64,000 nt of DNA, taken from contig CANFEB010000001.1 of assembly GCA_947445775.1 (NCBI GenBank), forward strand, positions 16,484 to 80,483, read 5' to 3'. How positions within the stretch are numbered: position 1 is the stretch's first letter; each line of letters begins with the position of its first letter. Both the position numbers and the translations under genes were made by a program. The stretch is from Oligoflexales bacterium. Its GTDB lineage: Bacteria > Bdellovibrionota_B > Oligoflexia > Oligoflexales > RGVZ01. Below are positions 26,063-34,399 of the stretch, in pieces. A model generated the notes under the pieces. That model searched no databases. It was given only the letters and a program-made list of their open reading frames with translations, and had not been told where the DNA came from.

Positions 26063-26514
26063 AATTTGCCATCGACTTTTGTGTCAAATTGCCCAAGAAC
26101 TTTGATCATTTCTAGGGCCGCCTGGGCCGAATCGCGCCCCTTGTTGCCACCCTTGATGCCGCTACGCGCCAATGCCTGCTCGATGGTGTCCGTGGTCAGA
26201 ACACCAAATATGACCGGAATGCCCGTCTCCAGGGCGATGTTCATGACACCGCTGGCAGCCTGGCCGGCCACGAAATCAAAATGGGGGGTTTCTCCGCGGA
26301 TGACCGCCCCCAAACAAATCACAGCTGAATACTTGCCACTGCGCGCCGCCTTGGCAGCCACAACAGGAATTTCGAAACTACCTGGTACCCAGACCACCAC
26401 CACGTGGGAGTCTTTGACCCCGCTGTCACGCAAACAGTCGGTGGCGCCGACCAAAAGCGAGCGCGTGATCATATCGTTGAACCGGGCGACGACGATCAGG
26501 ATCTTTTTTTCCAT
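26059..26514 (-). CDS. ribH: 6,7-dimethyl-8-ribityllumazine synthase
   Basis: RibH joins the ribityl-aminopyrimidine with dihydroxybutanone phosphate to form the riboflavin precursor. The 151-aa protein has [36 protein letters not shown] with the catalytic histidine, and [16 protein letters not shown]. The frame runs to 26565, but ATG at 26514 has GGGGGAG just upstream and gives the normal [14 protein letters not shown] start. It sits between ribB and nusB. Confidence 0.96.
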   Translation of the reverse strand: MEKKILIVVARFNDMITRSLLVGATDCLRDSGVKDSHVVVVWVPGSFEIPVVAAKAARSGKYSAVICLGAVIRGETPHFDFVAGQAASGVMNIALETGIPVIFGVLTTDTIEQALARSGIKGGNKGRDSAQAALEMIKVLGQFDTKVDGKL

Positions 26515-26565
26515 AAACTCCCCCGAACCAAAACTTTTTACGAAAAGGCATTCACCAAAAATCAA

Positions 26566-27738
26566 TCAACCAGGAATCACTGCGACTTCTGCTATTTCAA
26601 GTCCGAATCCCGCAAGCCCCTTCAGGGAACGTGGGGTTGAAACGTGAATCCGCATTTGCCGGACCCCCAAGTGGCGCAATATTTGAGCGCCAATTCCATA
26701 CAACCGTGGGTCCATCGGCTGCCACTTGTTCGACGCGGCGGGAGGCACTGCAGAGGCCGCGGGCACAGCGCCATCCGGCGGCAAACGCATGTCGACCGTA
26801 TCCTCGACAAAGGCATGTGAGCCGCCCGGATGCGACAAATACAGAACAACCCCACACTCGGACGACTTGAGCAATTGCAGCCCATAGTCAACGAGGCGCC
26901 TTCCCGACGTGCCGCTGCTAAACACGTCGATCAGCGGACGCTGGCGGTGCACGCGCACATCCACCACTTGATCGGCCGTAAATGGTCCGCCCTTGACGAG
27001 GGCCACATGCTGCGCGCCGTCGACAAGGCTTTGAAAACAAATGGCTTCAAATATTCCTGCCGGCGTCTGCACCGGCTCCTTGGCCAGCTGCTCCACCAGA
27101 GAATCACGCAGCAAGCGAAATTCAATCAGGTCAGCAATCGAAACCAACGGCATATTGTGACGTTTTGAGAACACTTCCAGGTCCGGCATCCGCGCCATGG
27201 TCCCATCGTCTTTCATGATTTCGCAAATCACTGCCGACGGCTTCATCCCAGCAAGGCGCGCCAGATCTACAGACCCTTCGGTGTGGCCCGAGCGCTCCAA
27301 AACGCCGCCCTGTTTGGCCTTCAACGGAAACACGTGCCCCGGCACAACGATATCGTCCGATGTTGACTTGTCGTCCATCGCCACGCGAATGGTCTGGGCA
27401 CGGTCTGCCGCACTGATGCCGGTAGAAACCCCGTGACGGGCCTCAATCGACACCGTGAATGCTGTCGATCGCGATGAACCAGGCTTGCCCAGATCGCTCA
27501 TCATCGGCAACTTCAGGCGGTCAATCGCTGCCGGCGACATCGAAAGGCAGACCAGACCACGTGCCTCGCGGACCATAAAATTGATTTTTTCAGCAGAGAC
27601 GTGTTCGGCCGCGAAAACGAGGTCGCCCTCGTTCTCACGGTCTTCGTCATCCACCATAATTACCATTTGCCCTGAACGGATCGCGTCGATCGCGTGCAAA
27701 ACTCTGGATATTGCTTTTTCTTGCGTTTCACTCGTCAT
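26566..27738 (-). CDS. ribB: RibBA-type protein: intact DHBP synthase, degenerate GTP cyclohydrolase II half
   Basis: The N-terminal 200 residues are 3,4-dihydroxy-2-butanone-4-phosphate synthase: DDEDRENEGDLVFAAE, the TAFTVSIEARHGVSTGIS loop and GGVLERSGHTEGSVDLARL. The C-terminal half aligns with RibA (QTPAGIFEA, HVALVKG, VDVRVHR) but has no zinc cysteines: the CLTGD...RCDCG segment of active RibA is replaced by a Cys-free stretch, and the catalytic HRQEGR block reads LSHPGG. It also holds an Ala/Pro insert near residue 330. I infer only the RibB reaction is retained, as in described RibBX proteins. The start at 27738 fits the conserved N-terminus; the frame runs on to 27822. Confidence 0.9.
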   Translation of the reverse strand: MTSETQEKAISRVLHAIDAIRSGQMVIMVDDEDRENEGDLVFAAEHVSAEKINFMVREARGLVCLSMSPAAIDRLKLPMMSDLGKPGSSRSTAFTVSIEARHGVSTGISAADRAQTIRVAMDDKSTSDDIVVPGHVFPLKAKQGGVLERSGHTEGSVDLARLAGMKPSAVICEIMKDDGTMARMPDLEVFSKRHNMPLVSIADLIEFRLLRDSLVEQLAKEPVQTPAGIFEAICFQSLVDGAQHVALVKGGPFTADQVVDVRVHRQRPLIDVFSSGTSGRRLVDYGLQLLKSSECGVVLYLSHPGGSHAFVEDTVDMRLPPDGAVPAASAVPPAASNKWQPMDPRLYGIGAQILRHLGVRQMRIHVSTPRSLKGLAGFGLEIAEVAVIPG

Positions 27739-27764
27739 GGGAGCCGTTCTACAGGTCTGGCTGA

Positions 27765-28664
27765 TTACTCGTAAAGGAAGAACTTCTCTGCCAGGATTTG
27801 AGCGGATGGAAATGCCCGCCAAACTGGCGTGTGGCCACCAACATCTTCGGTATCCCCCCGAGTTCTTTCGGAAATTTGCAAAATCGTTGCTTCTCGGTTG
27901 GAAACGCTGGCTTGGTCAATGACCCCACGCAAGGCCCAGGTAAAGGCCCCGCCACGCTCCTCGCCCAAGTCGGCCGAGGTTTCATTCTTGGTTGAAGAGG
28001 CCATGACAAAGGCCTGGGTAAACAAAGTACCCTGATATTTGCCGATTTCTGCCATGGCATCTTCACTAGTGGTCATAGAATTTGTCATCGCCCCAGACAT
28101 CGGAACACACTTGCTGCGAACGGTCTCGGGACCGCTGATTACTTTGGCCGATGGAATGATCGGCGTGCGCCCATCAACAAACGAGCCGCTATAGCAGGAG
28201 TCGATCATGACCACGAGGCGCTCAAGGGGACGGTTGTTGCGCGCAGCCATGACGGCACTGGCGACTTCCGCAAAGCTAAAGGAACGGTCCTCGGCCAGCA
28301 TGATGCCGGTATTGCCATGACCAGAGAAATACCAAAAAAGTGAGTCGGCATCGGAAGCTGCCTCTGCAGTGTCGGCAAAGATCTCGGCCGTGGTTGCCGT
28401 GTCATCCTTCACGACCTCATCAAACCCGAGATCGATCTGGGTGTTGCGAAACAACACATCCAGTTCACGGATGTCCGTAGGGACTCCCGGCAGGCCGTTG
28501 GGCGAGCCCATTAGCACGGCCACATTGCGCCCTCCGGCACTGTGGCCAAGGCCCTTGGCGCCTGCTGTAGCGATCTTGCTGGATGCGCCGCAACCAGCAA
28601 CGGCGCCTGCCACACAAATGGAAATAAAACCAAGACGACGACGCGCACTAATATTCAAGACCAT
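27765..28664 (-). CDS. Caspase-fold (C14) lipoprotein
   Basis: The 299-aa precursor has a short basic N-terminus, a hydrophobic stretch and a lipobox (AVAGC, Cys25), so it should be an exported lipoprotein. Residue 26 is Gly, which does not force inner-membrane retention. From about 45 it is a caspase/metacaspase domain: VAVLMGSPNGLPGV, the histidine of the dyad in WYFSGHGNTG (H116) and the cysteine in MIDSCYSGSF (C157). Prokaryotic metacaspases cleave after Arg/Lys; the specificity here is not readable. GGGGGAATC precedes the ATG. It lies between ribE and ribB on the same strand, where an accessory protein is unexpected. Confidence 0.87.
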   Translation of the reverse strand: MVLNISARRRLGFISICVAGAVAGCGASSKIATAGAKGLGHSAGGRNVAVLMGSPNGLPGVPTDIRELDVLFRNTQIDLGFDEVVKDDTATTAEIFADTAEAASDADSLFWYFSGHGNTGIMLAEDRSFSFAEVASAVMAARNNRPLERLVVMIDSCYSGSFVDGRTPIIPSAKVISGPETVRSKCVPMSGAMTNSMTTSEDAMAEIGKYQGTLFTQAFVMASSTKNETSADLGEERGGAFTWALRGVIDQASVSNREATILQISERTRGDTEDVGGHTPVWRAFPSAQILAEKFFLYE

Positions 28665-28781
28665 GATTCCCCCGAAGTCTGAGGCGTGTAAAGTACGGCA
28701 AAAAAATTACCGCACCTTCAAGCCTAGCAATGGAGAATCATGAGTTGCGATGGGCACGAATTGCCCAGCATTTTCCGTGAT

Positions 28782-29417
28782 TCAAGTTATGGTTTGGACT
28801 TCAACTTGACGGGCCGCAAATTTGGCCATCATGTCGAGTTCGATGTTTACGTAATCACCAACCTTACGTTGAGAGAGATTGGTAATTCGCAGGGTTGCAG
28901 GGATGATCATGACTTCCACAACGGTCCCAGGCGTTTGATCCGCTGGATCGATTTGATCCACAACGGTATTCACAGTCAGGCTGACGCCATCGATGCAAAT
29001 AGATCCTTTGGAAATCACAAAACGAGACATGGATTTTTCTAAATGGACCCGCAGGACCCACCCCGTAGTGGCGCTTTCAATCAATTGAACGCGCCCCGTG
29101 CCATCAACGTGGCCAGAGACAAGATGGCCGCCCAAGCGGTCGCCCACTTTGAGCGCCCGCTCCAGATTCACGGTTGACCCTTGGGCACCATGGCGGCCAA
29201 AGGAAGTGCAGGCCATAGTTTCACTGGTGACATCAAACGCATACTGATGGTTTCTGCGCCCGACGACTGTCAAGCAGCAGCCGTTGACGGCGATGCTGTC
29301 GCCATCGGCTGCATCAAAGCCGGCTCCGACTTCAATCCAAAAACAGCATGGCGCCGTGCCGCCTGGTTGCACCACCTCAATCAACGTTCCCGTTCTTTCA
29401 ACCAACCCGGTAAACAT
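28782..29417 (-). CDS. ribE: Riboflavin synthase, alpha chain
   Basis: RibE dismutates two lumazines to riboflavin. The 211-aa protein has the twin lumazine-binding halves: MFTGLVERTG, VNGCCLTV and ERALKVGDRLGGHLVSGHVD in the first, then GSICIDGVSLTVN and KVGDYVNIELD in the second. It begins directly after the nrdR stop with no gap. In many bacteria ribD lies here between nrdR and ribE; it is absent. A 117-base gap separates it from the caspase gene. Confidence 0.96.
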   Translation of the reverse strand: MFTGLVERTGTLIEVVQPGGTAPCCFWIEVGAGFDAADGDSIAVNGCCLTVVGRRNHQYAFDVTSETMACTSFGRHGAQGSTVNLERALKVGDRLGGHLVSGHVDGTGRVQLIESATTGWVLRVHLEKSMSRFVISKGSICIDGVSLTVNTVVDQIDPADQTPGTVVEVMIIPATLRITNLSQRKVGDYVNIELDMMAKFAARQVEVQTIT

Positions 29418-29864
29418 TCAGTTGAGGCCTTTCAATTCCGCAAGAAATTCATCCGGATCTTTGAAGTCTTTATATACGGATGCAAAACGCACATATGCGA
29501 CTTTATCTTTGTCGTGAAGTTTCTCCATGATCATGTCACCCAGCTTTTGGCTGGACACCGTGCGCTCACCCAATTCCTGAATGGCGCGCTCGATACGATC
29601 CAGCATCTCCTCAATCTGCTCCATCGAGATCGGGCGTTTGCTGCAAGCGATTTGCAGCGACGTGGTCGCCTTGGGCCGCAGATAAGGCTCAATGCGACCG
29701 TCTTTTTTGACGATCTGGAAACTGAAATCTTCTTCTTTTTCGTAAGTCGTGAAACGGTGATTGCATTGGATGCACGAGCGCCGCCTGCGGACACTACGCC
29801 CCTCGTGGGAAAGGCGGCTTTCCAAAACCTTGGTATCTTCGAACGCACATTGCGGGCACTTCAC
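29418..29864 (-). CDS. nrdR: Transcriptional repressor NrdR
   Basis: NrdR senses ATP/dATP and represses ribonucleotide reductase genes. The 148-aa protein has the zinc ribbon (C3, C6, C31, C34) followed by an ATP-cone domain starting at FQIVKKDGRIEPY. Its length and layout are standard. It lies 7 bases after glyA, a common glyA-nrdR pairing. I saw no NrdR box in front of it. Confidence 0.97.
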   Translation of the reverse strand: MKCPQCAFEDTKVLESRLSHEGRSVRRRRSCIQCNHRFTTYEKEEDFSFQIVKKDGRIEPYLRPKATTSLQIACSKRPISMEQIEEMLDRIERAIQELGERTVSSQKLGDMIMEKLHDKDKVAYVRFASVYKDFKDPDEFLAELKGLN

Positions 29865-29871
29865 AGAAACC

Positions 29872-31140
29872 TCAATTCCAGATTTTGTAGAGCGGAAAGC
29901 GATTGGCCATGTCCGTCACTTCGCGGCGCAGCATTGCCAGTTTTTCATCGTTTTTGAAATGCTCAAACGCAGTCCTGGTGTACCGAGCAATCATTTCCAT
30001 TTCATCCAAACCCATTCCACGCGTCGTCACCGCGGGAGTTCCCATGCGAATGCCGCTGGTGACAAAAGGCGAACGTTTTTCATTGGGGACAGTGTTCTTG
30101 TTGACCGTGATGGCGGCCTTTCCAAGGGCCTCTTCGAGTTGTTTGCCACTCACAGCCAGCGAGGACAAATCGATCAGAAATAGGTGATTGTCCGTTCCGC
30201 CCGACACGATCTTGAAATCCAATTGCACCATGGCCTTGGCCAGTGCTGCGGCATTGGCCACAACCTGTTGCTGATAGACCTTGAATTCCGGCCGGAGGGC
30301 CTCGCGAAAACACACCGCCTTGGCGGCAATGATGTGTTCCAGCGGTCCGCCTTGAATCCCTGGAAAGACGGCCTTGTTCAACTTGACGGCCAACTCATCA
30401 TCGTTGGTCAGGATTAATCCCCCGCGCGGACCGCGCAAGGTCTTGTGGGTTGTTGTGGTTACAACATGGGCGTGGGGAATCGGGCTCGGATGCAATCCAG
30501 TAGCCACCAGGCCAGCGATGTGTGCCATGTCCACAAAAAGGTAGGCGCCGACTTCATCGGCAATGGCGCGAAACCGGGCAAAATCAAGGATTCGTGAATA
30601 AGCGCTGGCACCGGCCAAAATCATCTTGGGACGGACTTCGAGGGCTTTTTCCCGAACCGCCTCGTAGTTGATCGTCTCACTGACCGGATCGACACCGTAG
30701 ATGTAGGAGTCGTAGAGAATTCCGGAAAAATTAACCTTGCTCCCGTGGGTCAGGTGACCACCGTGAGCCAGGTCAAGGCCGAGAATTTTTTCGCCCGGTT
30801 TGAGCAAGGCCAGATAAACCGCGGCATTGGCCTGCGCCCCCGAGTGAGGCTGGACGTTGGCATGGCGCGCGCCAAAAAGTTCGCAGGCGCGGCTGATTGC
30901 CAGAGACTCCACCTGATCAACGACCTCGCAGCCACCGTAATAGCGCTTGCCGGGAATGCCCTCTGCATACTTGTTGGTCAAGGGATTAGCGGCGGCCGAC
31001 AAGACGGCGGGTGACGCAAAATTTTCAGAGGCGATCAGTTCAATGCCGTGACGTTGGCGCCCCAACTCTTCTTGGATCAGATTGAAAACTTCAGCATCTG
31101 AATGTTGCAGAATGGACCAGGGTGATTCGCGGTGGGTCAT
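29872..31140 (-). CDS. glyA: Serine hydroxymethyltransferase
   Basis: GlyA converts serine and tetrahydrofolate to glycine and methylene-THF. The 422-aa PLP enzyme has the lysine that binds PLP in [16 protein letters not shown], the N-terminal [15 protein letters not shown], and [11 protein letters not shown] in the cofactor domain. GGGAG precedes the ATG. It heads the run glyA-nrdR-ribE and follows rpiB by 15 bases. Confidence 0.98.
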   Translation of the reverse strand: MTHRESPWSILQHSDAEVFNLIQEELGRQRHGIELIASENFASPAVLSAAANPLTNKYAEGIPGKRYYGGCEVVDQVESLAISRACELFGARHANVQPHSGAQANAAVYLALLKPGEKILGLDLAHGGHLTHGSKVNFSGILYDSYIYGVDPVSETINYEAVREKALEVRPKMILAGASAYSRILDFARFRAIADEVGAYLFVDMAHIAGLVATGLHPSPIPHAHVVTTTTHKTLRGPRGGLILTNDDELAVKLNKAVFPGIQGGPLEHIIAAKAVCFREALRPEFKVYQQQVVANAAALAKAMVQLDFKIVSGGTDNHLFLIDLSSLAVSGKQLEEALGKAAITVNKNTVPNEKRSPFVTSGIRMGTPAVTTRGMGLDEMEMIARYTRTAFEHFKNDEKLAMLRREVTDMANRFPLYKIWN

Positions 31141-31155
31141 CGATTTCTCCCTTTA

Positions 31156-31626
31156 TCAGTCTTCGATGCGAATTTTGAAATTCTTCTTTTCGATCTCACG
31201 GATTTTATCACGACGCATTTTATGGCGCCCCCCGTCAAACCCGGTCTCTAGCCAGATTTTCAGAAAGTCTGCCGCACGGTGCACATTCAGCGACCGGGAT
31301 CCAAGGCACAGCATATTGGCATCATTGTGGGCGCGGGACATTCTGGCGCTGTATTCGTCCCACACAACCGCAGCGCGAATGCCGGGGAATTTATTTGCGG
31401 CAATCGACATTCCGATTCCGCTGCCACACACCGCTACTCCGGCCTCAATCTTTCCGCTGATGAGGTCTTGCGCCAACATCGCGGCATAATCCGGGTAGTC
31501 GACTGATTGCTCATTGTCCAAGGCGACGCCGTAATCGACAGGTTCATGCCCCAAGGCCTTCACCAGCTCAGTCAGGGCTTCCTTGAGTTCCTTACCCGCA
31601 TGGTCCGCCGCCAATCCGATAATCAT
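31156..31626 (-). CDS. rpiB: Ribose-5-phosphate isomerase B
   Basis: RpiB interconverts ribose-5-phosphate and ribulose-5-phosphate. The 156-aa protein begins MIIGLAADHAGKELKE and has the active cysteine in GVAVCGSGIGMSIAANK and the phosphate-binding NKFPGIRAAV loop. AAGGA lies 8 bases before the ATG at 31626; the frame's further TTG at 31644 is unlikely. rpiB-glyA order is common in many bacteria. A terminator separates it from acpP upstream. Confidence 0.95.
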   Translation of the reverse strand: MIIGLAADHAGKELKEALTELVKALGHEPVDYGVALDNEQSVDYPDYAAMLAQDLISGKIEAGVAVCGSGIGMSIAANKFPGIRAAVVWDEYSARMSRAHNDANMLCLGSRSLNVHRAADFLKIWLETGFDGGRHKMRRDKIREIEKKNFKIRIED

Positions 31627-31653
31627 GGGGAGTTTCCTTTGCAAAATGCAGGG

Positions 31654-31697
31654 AAAAAAACGGGGGCATCAGGCTGAACGGCCAATTGATACCCCCC
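31654..31697 (-). terminator. Rho-independent terminator after acpP
   Basis: On the minus strand a GGGGG/CCCCC stem with an ATCA/TGAT extension (31662-31697) holds an inner GGCC hairpin and is followed by seven Ts (31654-31660). It ends the acpP transcript, so rpiB and the genes after it need their own promoter or read-through. Confidence 0.85.
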
Positions 31698-31718
31698 TCA
31701 AAAATTCGTCAGGACGAT

Positions 31719-31961
31719 TTATGCCTCTTCGGTCTTCTTAATGAAGGCGATGGCGTCATTCACGGTACGAATATTTTCAGCCTCTTCATCTGGGATATCC
31801 ACGCCAAAGGCTTCTTCCATCGCCATGACGAGTTCAACGATATCGAGAGAATCGGCACCCAGGTCCTCGATAAACTTGGCGTTAGTGGTCACAGCGGACT
31901 CTTCAACACCCAGTTGGCTCACGACGATTTGCTTAACTTTTTCCTCTACGGAAGCAGACAT
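31719..31961 (-). CDS. acpP: Acyl carrier protein
   Basis: ACP carries fatty-acyl chains on 4'-phosphopantetheine attached to the serine of [13 protein letters not shown] (S38). The 80-aa acidic protein is standard in length. GAGGAG precedes the ATG by 8 bases. It stands apart from the fab genes: its downstream neighbour is terminated and its upstream neighbour is an outer-membrane protein on the same strand. Confidence 0.97.
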   Translation of the reverse strand: MSASVEEKVKQIVVSQLGVEESAVTTNAKFIEDLGADSLDIVELVMAMEEAFGVDIPDEEAENIRTVNDAIAFIKKTEEA

Positions 31962-32067
31962 TCTTGCAACTCCTCAATGTGGTCTTCTGGCGGTGTTTCC
32001 CGCCATTCGGTGCCAGAAAGGGAATCAAAATCGGGGAGTTTTGGCAAGGCGCAATGCAAAGTAGACC

Positions 32068-33423
32068 TCAGAAAAAGACCCTTGAGGATAAAAGCAGGTT
32101 TGCCAGCGCCCCTTCCACTTTCTGGATGGAATAGGAATCGGCCACCAATTGTCCCGACCCAGATCCGCTCTGTTTAACGTAAGTAACTGAAAACTCTCGG
32201 ATTTTTTGTGAAAAAGCCACGCCCCATGAGTACCCATAAAAGTCGATGGCCGTCGCTTGGTTGGACAAATCGTCCTTGGGGGCCGGATAAAGGCTGGCAT
32301 TCGAAAATAGGCCGCCCCGGAAAATCCAGCCTCCTGCGCCGGCCTCAAGGCCAACCGAATAATTATTGACCGTCTCCAGACCGCGGGATTTCTCGCTGGC
32401 GCCAACCAGATGCTGGATTAAATCGGCGGCGACGAGCAAACTGCCGGCCTCCCCCCAGGCGACACCCATTTGATAGGTCCGGATTCCTGGTTCGTCCATT
32501 TCCCTAGATTTTCCTTCGAACGAGGTGAGTTCATTTTCGCTGCCCGGCAAGCCCGAAGACCCCGGACTTTCTGCCGTGTAATCTGAAACGGTGGTGTTAT
32601 TGGCCAACGCATATGGATACCGGTAACTGATTCCGGCGCGAAATTTTCCGGCAACCAAGATAGCCCCCGCGGTACCCAGGAGGCCTTCATTCAATGTTTC
32701 GTATTTAAGATTATGTGTGGTGAAGGCGCCGGATGTTTCCGAAACAATTTGAAAGTTCGATACCGCAGATTGCCGGCGGTAGTAGGCGCTTGAAATTCCG
32801 ACCGATAACCAGTCGGTCAGAAGGTAGGAGATTCCCAATCCAGCCGACGACAGTGTCGAGGCCTCCTGGTAGGTCCGGTAGTAGTCGACCGATTCACCAG
32901 TCACCAAATCCACGCCCAGAAACGAATCGTTTTGATTGACGTTGCGCTCGTCAAGCGCCGCAAATCCGTACCCTAGCCCCAGGCGACCGCTGCGCAGGCT
33001 GGCCCCAAAAAAACCGGGGGACAGCGACTCGGCGCGTTCGACAAAGGGCTCGTCGCTCAGCGTCTGATCAAAAGATGTAGAAGATTGAATAAAGCCAATC
33101 CCCGAGATAGAAACCTCGGCCTGTTCCATCAGGCTGTAACCGGCCGGGTTCCAATAGACCGCGGAGGGGTCGTCAGCAATGGCGACAAAGGCACCGCCCA
33201 GGGCTGCCGCGCGAGGGCCTGGCAATAAATTTCGTTGATTAGAAAATGGGCCGGCCTTTGCTGACGGCGATGCCAGGGCCAGGAGTAGGGACAGGGCCAC
33301 GGCTGACGGCGATGCCAGGGCCACGGCTGACGGCGCTGCCAGGGCCACGGCTGACGGCGCTGCCAGTGTCAGGGCCGCGGCGCTCGGACGTGGTTCGCCA
33401 AACAATTTTCTGATAAAGGTCAT
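32068..33423 (-). CDS. Outer-membrane beta-barrel protein, PorV/FadL-like, with repeat-expanded signal peptide
   Basis: The 451-aa protein starts with an N-terminal signal of unusual length (about 60 residues) whose hydrophobic core is built from repeats of SAVALAAP. After AKA the mature part begins with QRNLLPGPRAAALGGAFVAI, then DDPSAVYWNPAGYS, the N-terminal signature of OmpP1/FadL and PorV-like barrels. The rest alternates short strands with Gly/aromatic content and ends in a Phe, as outer-membrane barrels do (VFF). The function is not visible; such proteins transport hydrophobic compounds or help type 9-like assembly. It is divergent from the LpxH-like gene. Confidence 0.8.
   Translation of the reverse strand: MTFIRKLFGEPRPSAAALTLAAPSAVALAAPSAVALASPSAVALSLLLALASPSAKAGPFSNQRNLLPGPRAAALGGAFVAIADDPSAVYWNPAGYSLMEQAEVSISGIGFIQSSTSFDQTLSDEPFVERAESLSPGFFGASLRSGRLGLGYGFAALDERNVNQNDSFLGVDLVTGESVDYYRTYQEASTLSSAGLGISYLLTDWLSVGISSAYYRRQSAVSNFQIVSETSGAFTTHNLKYETLNEGLLGTAGAILVAGKFRAGISYRYPYALANNTTVSDYTAESPGSSGLPGSENELTSFEGKSREMDEPGIRTYQMGVAWGEAGSLLVAADLIQHLVGASEKSRGLETVNNYSVGLEAGAGGWIFRGGLFSNASLYPAPKDDLSNQATAIDFYGYSWGVAFSQKIREFSVTYVKQSGSGSGQLVADSYSIQKVEGALANLLLSSRVFF
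33259..33372. repeat. 24-base tandem repeat in the barrel protein's signal peptide
   Basis: Three adjacent 24-base units (33301-33324, 33325-33348, 33349-33372) and a fourth copy (33259-33283, separated by about 17 bases) encode 8-residue repeats of the signal peptide core. The units are nearly identical (one or two changes each), so the tract is young or kept uniform by slippage. Confidence 0.88.
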
Positions 33424-33542
33424 GGCATAGTATTCGGCATCGCCACGCGACTCTGGAGTCTACGCCGGTCCCGACTGGGATCCCGGTCCGATTCTTTAAT
33501 CGCTGAGCCCGACGAGACAGGAACCAATTCAGGGATTTTTGC

Positions 33543-34385
33543 ATGTTTACCAAAGCCGAATTTGTTGCCGTGTCGGATATCCACCTGGAGCGTCCAACGG
33601 ATGTACGCGGACAAGTTCTGATTGAAGTCATCGATGCCTGTGCCGCTGCTCGGGTTGAGTGTTTTGCCCTGATCGGCGACATCTTCGACTTCTGCCTTGG
33701 CAACACCCGTTACTTTCAAAAAAAATTTGCGCCAATCAGCCAACGTTTGGAAGCCCTGGCTGCTGGCGGAACTCGCGTTATTTTCATCGAGGGCAACCAC
33801 GAATTCAATATGGCTGGCATGGGCTGGCGGGGCGTTGAGGTCATCAGTGAAAGCAATGCCAACCCCGGTAAAATTTGGCAATCAGAGTCTGGCAAAAAAA
33901 TCCTGATGACCCACGGTGATTTGTTTCAGGCCCCACGCGCCTACCTGGCGTTTCGCAGGGCAATCAAATCACGCGTGTTTTTGAGCGCAATCTCGGCAGT
34001 TCCCGGCGCAGCCTTGGATGCCTATGCTTTGCGCCATGCGAAAGTTTCACGTTCACAAGATCCCTACCGAACCTTGGATGATGCGGCGATACTTGGCGAC
34101 GCCAGAAAATTTGCCGTGGCTCAAAATGCGGATCATTTATTGTTTGGGCATTTTCATATGCCGTGGGCGGTGCCGATTGATATTGGAGTGGCCGCCGGAA
34201 ATCGGAACAATCTGGAAAATCCAGTTAATCCAAGCAATCAGTCACTGATCCTGTGCATGGATTCCTGGGATAAACCTAATGTACTGGTGTTCGACGGCCA
34301 AGAATTCCACCGGGGCTTTACCAGCGGGCCAAAGCAACCGTTTGGCTTTGTATTAGCCAGTCGCTGGCGCGAAAGCGCGCACTGA
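33543..34385 (+). CDS. LpxH-like UDP-2,3-diacylglucosamine hydrolase / metallophosphatase
   Basis: This 280-aa calcineurin-like phosphoesterase has the LpxH order of metal ligands: SDIHLE near the N-terminus, GDIFDFCLG, EGNHEFN, THGD and GHFHMP. LpxH makes lipid X in lipid A synthesis, acting at the inner membrane face. The architecture and extra helices fit the LpxH branch better than generic phosphodiesterases, but E. coli LpxH is about 240 aa, so LpxH or an LpxH-like paralog remain possible. AGGGA lies 7 bases before the ATG. Confidence 0.75.
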   Translation: MFTKAEFVAVSDIHLERPTDVRGQVLIEVIDACAAARVECFALIGDIFDFCLGNTRYFQKKFAPISQRLEALAAGGTRVIFIEGNHEFNMAGMGWRGVEVISESNANPGKIWQSESGKKILMTHGDLFQAPRAYLAFRRAIKSRVFLSAISAVPGAALDAYALRHAKVSRSQDPYRTLDDAAILGDARKFAVAQNADHLLFGHFHMPWAVPIDIGVAAGNRNNLENPVNPSNQSLILCMDSWDKPNVLVFDGQEFHRGFTSGPKQPFGFVLASRWRESAH

Positions 34386-34399
34386 AAGTGCCCTTCTCG

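Noticed and set aside
26566..29417. An FMN riboswitch before a rib gene
   Set aside because: The genes abut or have short gaps; I see no conserved RFN element.
33259..33372. The 24-base repeats as a CRISPR array
   Set aside because: Repeats are adjacent, without spacers, and lie inside a coding signal peptide.
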